From contig NC_092859.1 of the NCBI RefSeq assembly GCF_032062135.1, forward strand, positions 37,808,519 through 37,872,518: a stretch of DNA of 64,000 bases. The letters are read 5' to 3'. Source of the DNA: Pyxicephalus adspersus (Eukaryota; Chordata; Amphibia; Anura; Pyxicephalidae). Shown piece after piece: positions 61,291-64,000 of this stretch; positions within the stretch are counted from its first letter, which is position 1; every line of letters begins with the position of its first letter. The translations under genes were made by a program, and so were the position numbers. A model generated the notes under the pieces. It was not told the origin of the DNA. It worked only from the letters and a program-made list of their open reading frames with translations, and did no database searches.

Positions 61291-63392
61291 TATTCTCAAC
61301 AAAAGGAAGCAAAAGAAAAGACAGGGTATTTGAGATGCAGCAATGTATTGGAGATCAAAAACAGGTTGATCATGTATAATGTTACATTTCACATTTATAT
61401 ATCCTTATAGGCCATCATGTATTAAACATAATAAATAACGGGTAATTCATTAGGTTTATTACATGATGGTCTATAAGGATAGCACTCGATTTTTTTGCAT
61501 TGTATCTAAAAGTTTATTATAATAATTAATATCTCTGTTACAACCTGTTGAACCCAAATCTGTAACATCCAATTCCAATATTTGATCTTTGTAGCACTAG
61601 TGCAATTTTCACTAATATATGATTTTCGTAGTACCATTACTCATATGTGCAACATGATATTGATGTTATTATGTTTACACTGCAATACATATACTATAAA
61701 AAACCTGTATATTATGATTGTGGTACCTAAACTTGATTTATGTCACTTTGCACATTGCAAATATGTACTAAGTTTATTTATTTTTATTTTTTTTCCCTCC
61801 ATCTTCAAAAACTATATTTAATATTTTATTTATGTTCCTAAATTAATCCCCCTATAAACACGGACATGTAATAGGGTGAAAGCGCTATATTTCCCCACAC
61901 CTGCGCAGCCCTGTCTTAGATATACTAAGGGCGATTATGAGGGCAGAAATCACTCCCCCCCCCCCCCCACAGCTCACGCATGGCTCCCATTGCAAACTGG
62001 GGGCATCTAGTAGGGCAGAAGTCTACTTCCTCCCTGTACCGCTCATGCATGGTAAGCATTTCCGGACGCCACAGGTTTAAACATACTTAAGGGGCCAACG
62101 CAGCAACCATAGTCTTGTTGCTTCTTCCTTACCACAGCACCACCACCAGGCGCGACCACCAAAAATATCTTTTTTCTATATTAATATACACAATCTTGAT
62201 TGTTTTAATCACATTTATCTGAATGTGTTATTTAAATATATTATTCCTGTCCTAGTCATTTGTACATCCCCCATTGATTAATCCATATGCTTAAAAATCA
62301 TCAGTGGAAACATTCAATTTCCCTACCAGTATATTTATAATTTGGTATATTGATCAGATATATATAAATACCATGTAATACCATGTATTCTTTCACATAT
62401 ACTGTCTATTATTACTCTAAAGTAATGAACAGTACTTGTTTCCCTTTACTAGCTTACTTGTCCAACTAAGGTGACCTATTTACCTGAGTATATACAACTG
62501 ACTTCTACATATATATGTGAATGTGGAATATGTATATACTTCTGTTTCAGCAATCCAACTTGAGTAAACAACATAGACTTTGAAGCACTAATTATCTTTT
62601 AATATTCACATTATAAATATCCTATACTAAACTTTAATTTGCTAAATTCTTTCAATACTCAGCATCTAAATTGATGTTACCCCATCAATTATTAGCGGTA
62701 TTGATTCCTGTTTGAATCCCTTGCACAAGCTTCTAACTGTATGTACCTAATTACCCTCTAGTACTTATTAATAAGATTGACTTAAACATGTACCACTACC
62801 ATAAAAACCTTACCATAACTATTGTATGTACTATACGAGCAACTGTGCTCATTGTATATCCATAGTATTTTTCCAATCATTAAATGAAGATCTAATTTTA
62901 CATGTAATTTGCATGTAACACTCATAACTTTATTGATAATGATAAAGACATTTCCATAAAGAACCATATACATACATTAGCAGTATAAGAATATAAGTAA
63001 TATGTACCAAACCTGATATGTCATTATTGTTTAATTTTGTGAAATACTTATAGTTTATTTTGACATGTATGTATAAAGCCAGTCAATGTATAAATTATTT
63101 TCTGTATGCAGTTGCACCTTGATGTCCACAAGTCCCCTGAGGAAGCCAATTTAGGCGAAACGCATCGGTACAGGATTTTTAGCCTTCTCCACATCTTGGT
63201 TCTATTGACAAGGGAATTTTTGTCTAGTTTTCTGTATTTCCCACTCCACGTTGCTTAGTGGGAACAATATATGATAACTTTACATGTATATAAATGGAAA
63301 TGTAACAACATGACCAACCTGTTTTTGATCTCCAATACATTGCTGCATCTCAAATACCCTGTCTTTTCTATTGCTTCTTTTTGTTGCGAATA
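61291..63392. mobile_element. 2.1-kb segment bounded by ~100-bp inverted repeats
   Basis: 61291-61394 and 63289-63392 are inverted copies at about 90% identity by eye, sharing gacagggtatttgagatgca, 'gcaatgtattggagatcaaa' and 'aacaggtt'. Just inside the left arm is a ~29-base hairpin (61400-61482). Near the right arm is CCCTGAGGAAGCC..GGCGAAACGCATCGG (63135-63168), a block type also in the 332-bp element at 23912-24243. No transposase frame was found; the longest frame (79 codons) has no motif. A C-run lies at 61956-61969. Superfamily and target duplication could not be assigned. Confidence 0.7.
61400..61482. repeat. imperfect hairpin
   Basis: atatccttataggccatcat.. (61400-61428) pairs with ..acatgatggtctataaggat (61453-61482) with few mismatches, leaving a loop of about 24 bases. 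It sits just inside the left arm of the large inverted-repeat segment. Confidence 0.85.
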
Positions 63393-64000
63393 CTCGTACT
63401 TACCAGGGTATGCGGCACACTACATACTAGGGGAGGCGATTTGGCAAATTGCTTCATATATACTAAAGTTTAAAAATAATAAAGATGGCATTGGTTTTTT
63501 TCTCTTAACAAAATTGGAGGTACACTTTAAATAGAAACTTTATATATGCCCCAAGAAGTAAACCTATAGGCAATCATGTGGTCCAGTGATGTAAATCCAC
63601 ATCAATCATGACAAGTGACAGTGTTAACTCATCACATTACTGTGCCTAAATGACAGATCTGCATTGCAGTAACTGTGCAGAAAATCCCTGTGGTATTCCC
63701 ACAACAAGCTGAATGAAATGGTCAGTGACAGATCTTCTATAGATCTCCTGTAGAAATTATTTTACAGAAATAATATGGGAAAGTATGTCTTTAAAGGCTG
63801 ATATTTGGTGGCTCCCTTAAAAAGTGAAGCTTCTAGATTCCATAATAAGCCCTTGTCCTTCAAGCCCTTTTTTTGGGTGCAAGATGTGCGTTAAAGATCC
63901 TGTCCCTCATCATTGGGTTCCTGTGTTAAAGTGTAACTTTCATTAAAAGAAAATACCTCTCCAATCCGAATTCAGATAGTCCCATGCCATTCCAGATTTT
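63393..64000. other. no gene or element recognised
   Basis: Ordinary AT-rich sequence to the window end. Confidence 0.4.

Overview
The window looks like a stretch of amphibian, most likely frog (anuran), nuclear DNA. It is AT-rich, has no bacterial-style gene packing, and contains no open reading frame that reads as a host exon. What can be identified is a dense layer of vertebrate transposable elements in combinations typical of frog genomes: hAT, PIF/Harbinger, Tc1/mariner and pogo-like DNA elements, a CR1 LINE, tRNA-derived SINE pieces, a tyrosine-recombinase (Ngaro/DIRS-type) retrotransposon and solo-LTR-like repeats. The frog assignment rests on recognising repeat types, not on a host gene, so it is an inference. 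The segment is intergenic or lies within a large intron.

Layout. 1-235 is the cut-off end of a hAT element whose relative lies at 35827-37481 in the opposite orientation. 2158-5750 holds two copies of a 'CAGTGTTTC' hAT family (one carrying a nested, internally deleted mariner with a surviving 108-codon reading frame) and an LTR-like repeat. 9841-10801 is a Harbinger MITE whose right edge was the target of a hAT MITE built from four consecutive hairpins. 12240-16650 has a palindromic MITE, a doubtful LTR remnant, a (GATA)n microsatellite and another LTR-like repeat. 18417-20555 has a hAT-like MITE and a CR1 LINE pseudogene. 20640-27595 has two Ngaro/DIRS-like fragments, the second with gag, RNase H, tyrosine recombinase and SGNH-hydrolase remnants, plus a small terminal-inverted-repeat element. 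31850-32210 is a TTAA-flanked MITE. 35396-39320 is a composite of SINE, hAT, nested Harbinger, minisatellite, LINE scrap and MITEs. 42471-47672 holds another frog-type repeat, a solo-LTR-like element with a 5-bp duplication, two abutting hAT MITEs and an 81-base perfect hairpin beside a SINE tail. 49470-50625 is a dead Tc1-like transposon. 51704-53300 holds mosaic GC-rich MITEs. 60313-60577 is a pogo/Tigger-like MITE. 61291-63392 is a 2.1-kb segment bounded by ~100-bp inverted repeats.

Nothing here is an operon or cooperating gene set. The elements are independent insertions and every protein-coding remnant is disabled, except that the mariner derivative keeps an open DNA-binding domain. Nested insertions and target-site duplications allow a partial order of events. 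Stretches between the listed elements are AT-rich unique-looking DNA in which no gene was recognised; conserved non-coding elements or enhancers cannot be excluded by eye.
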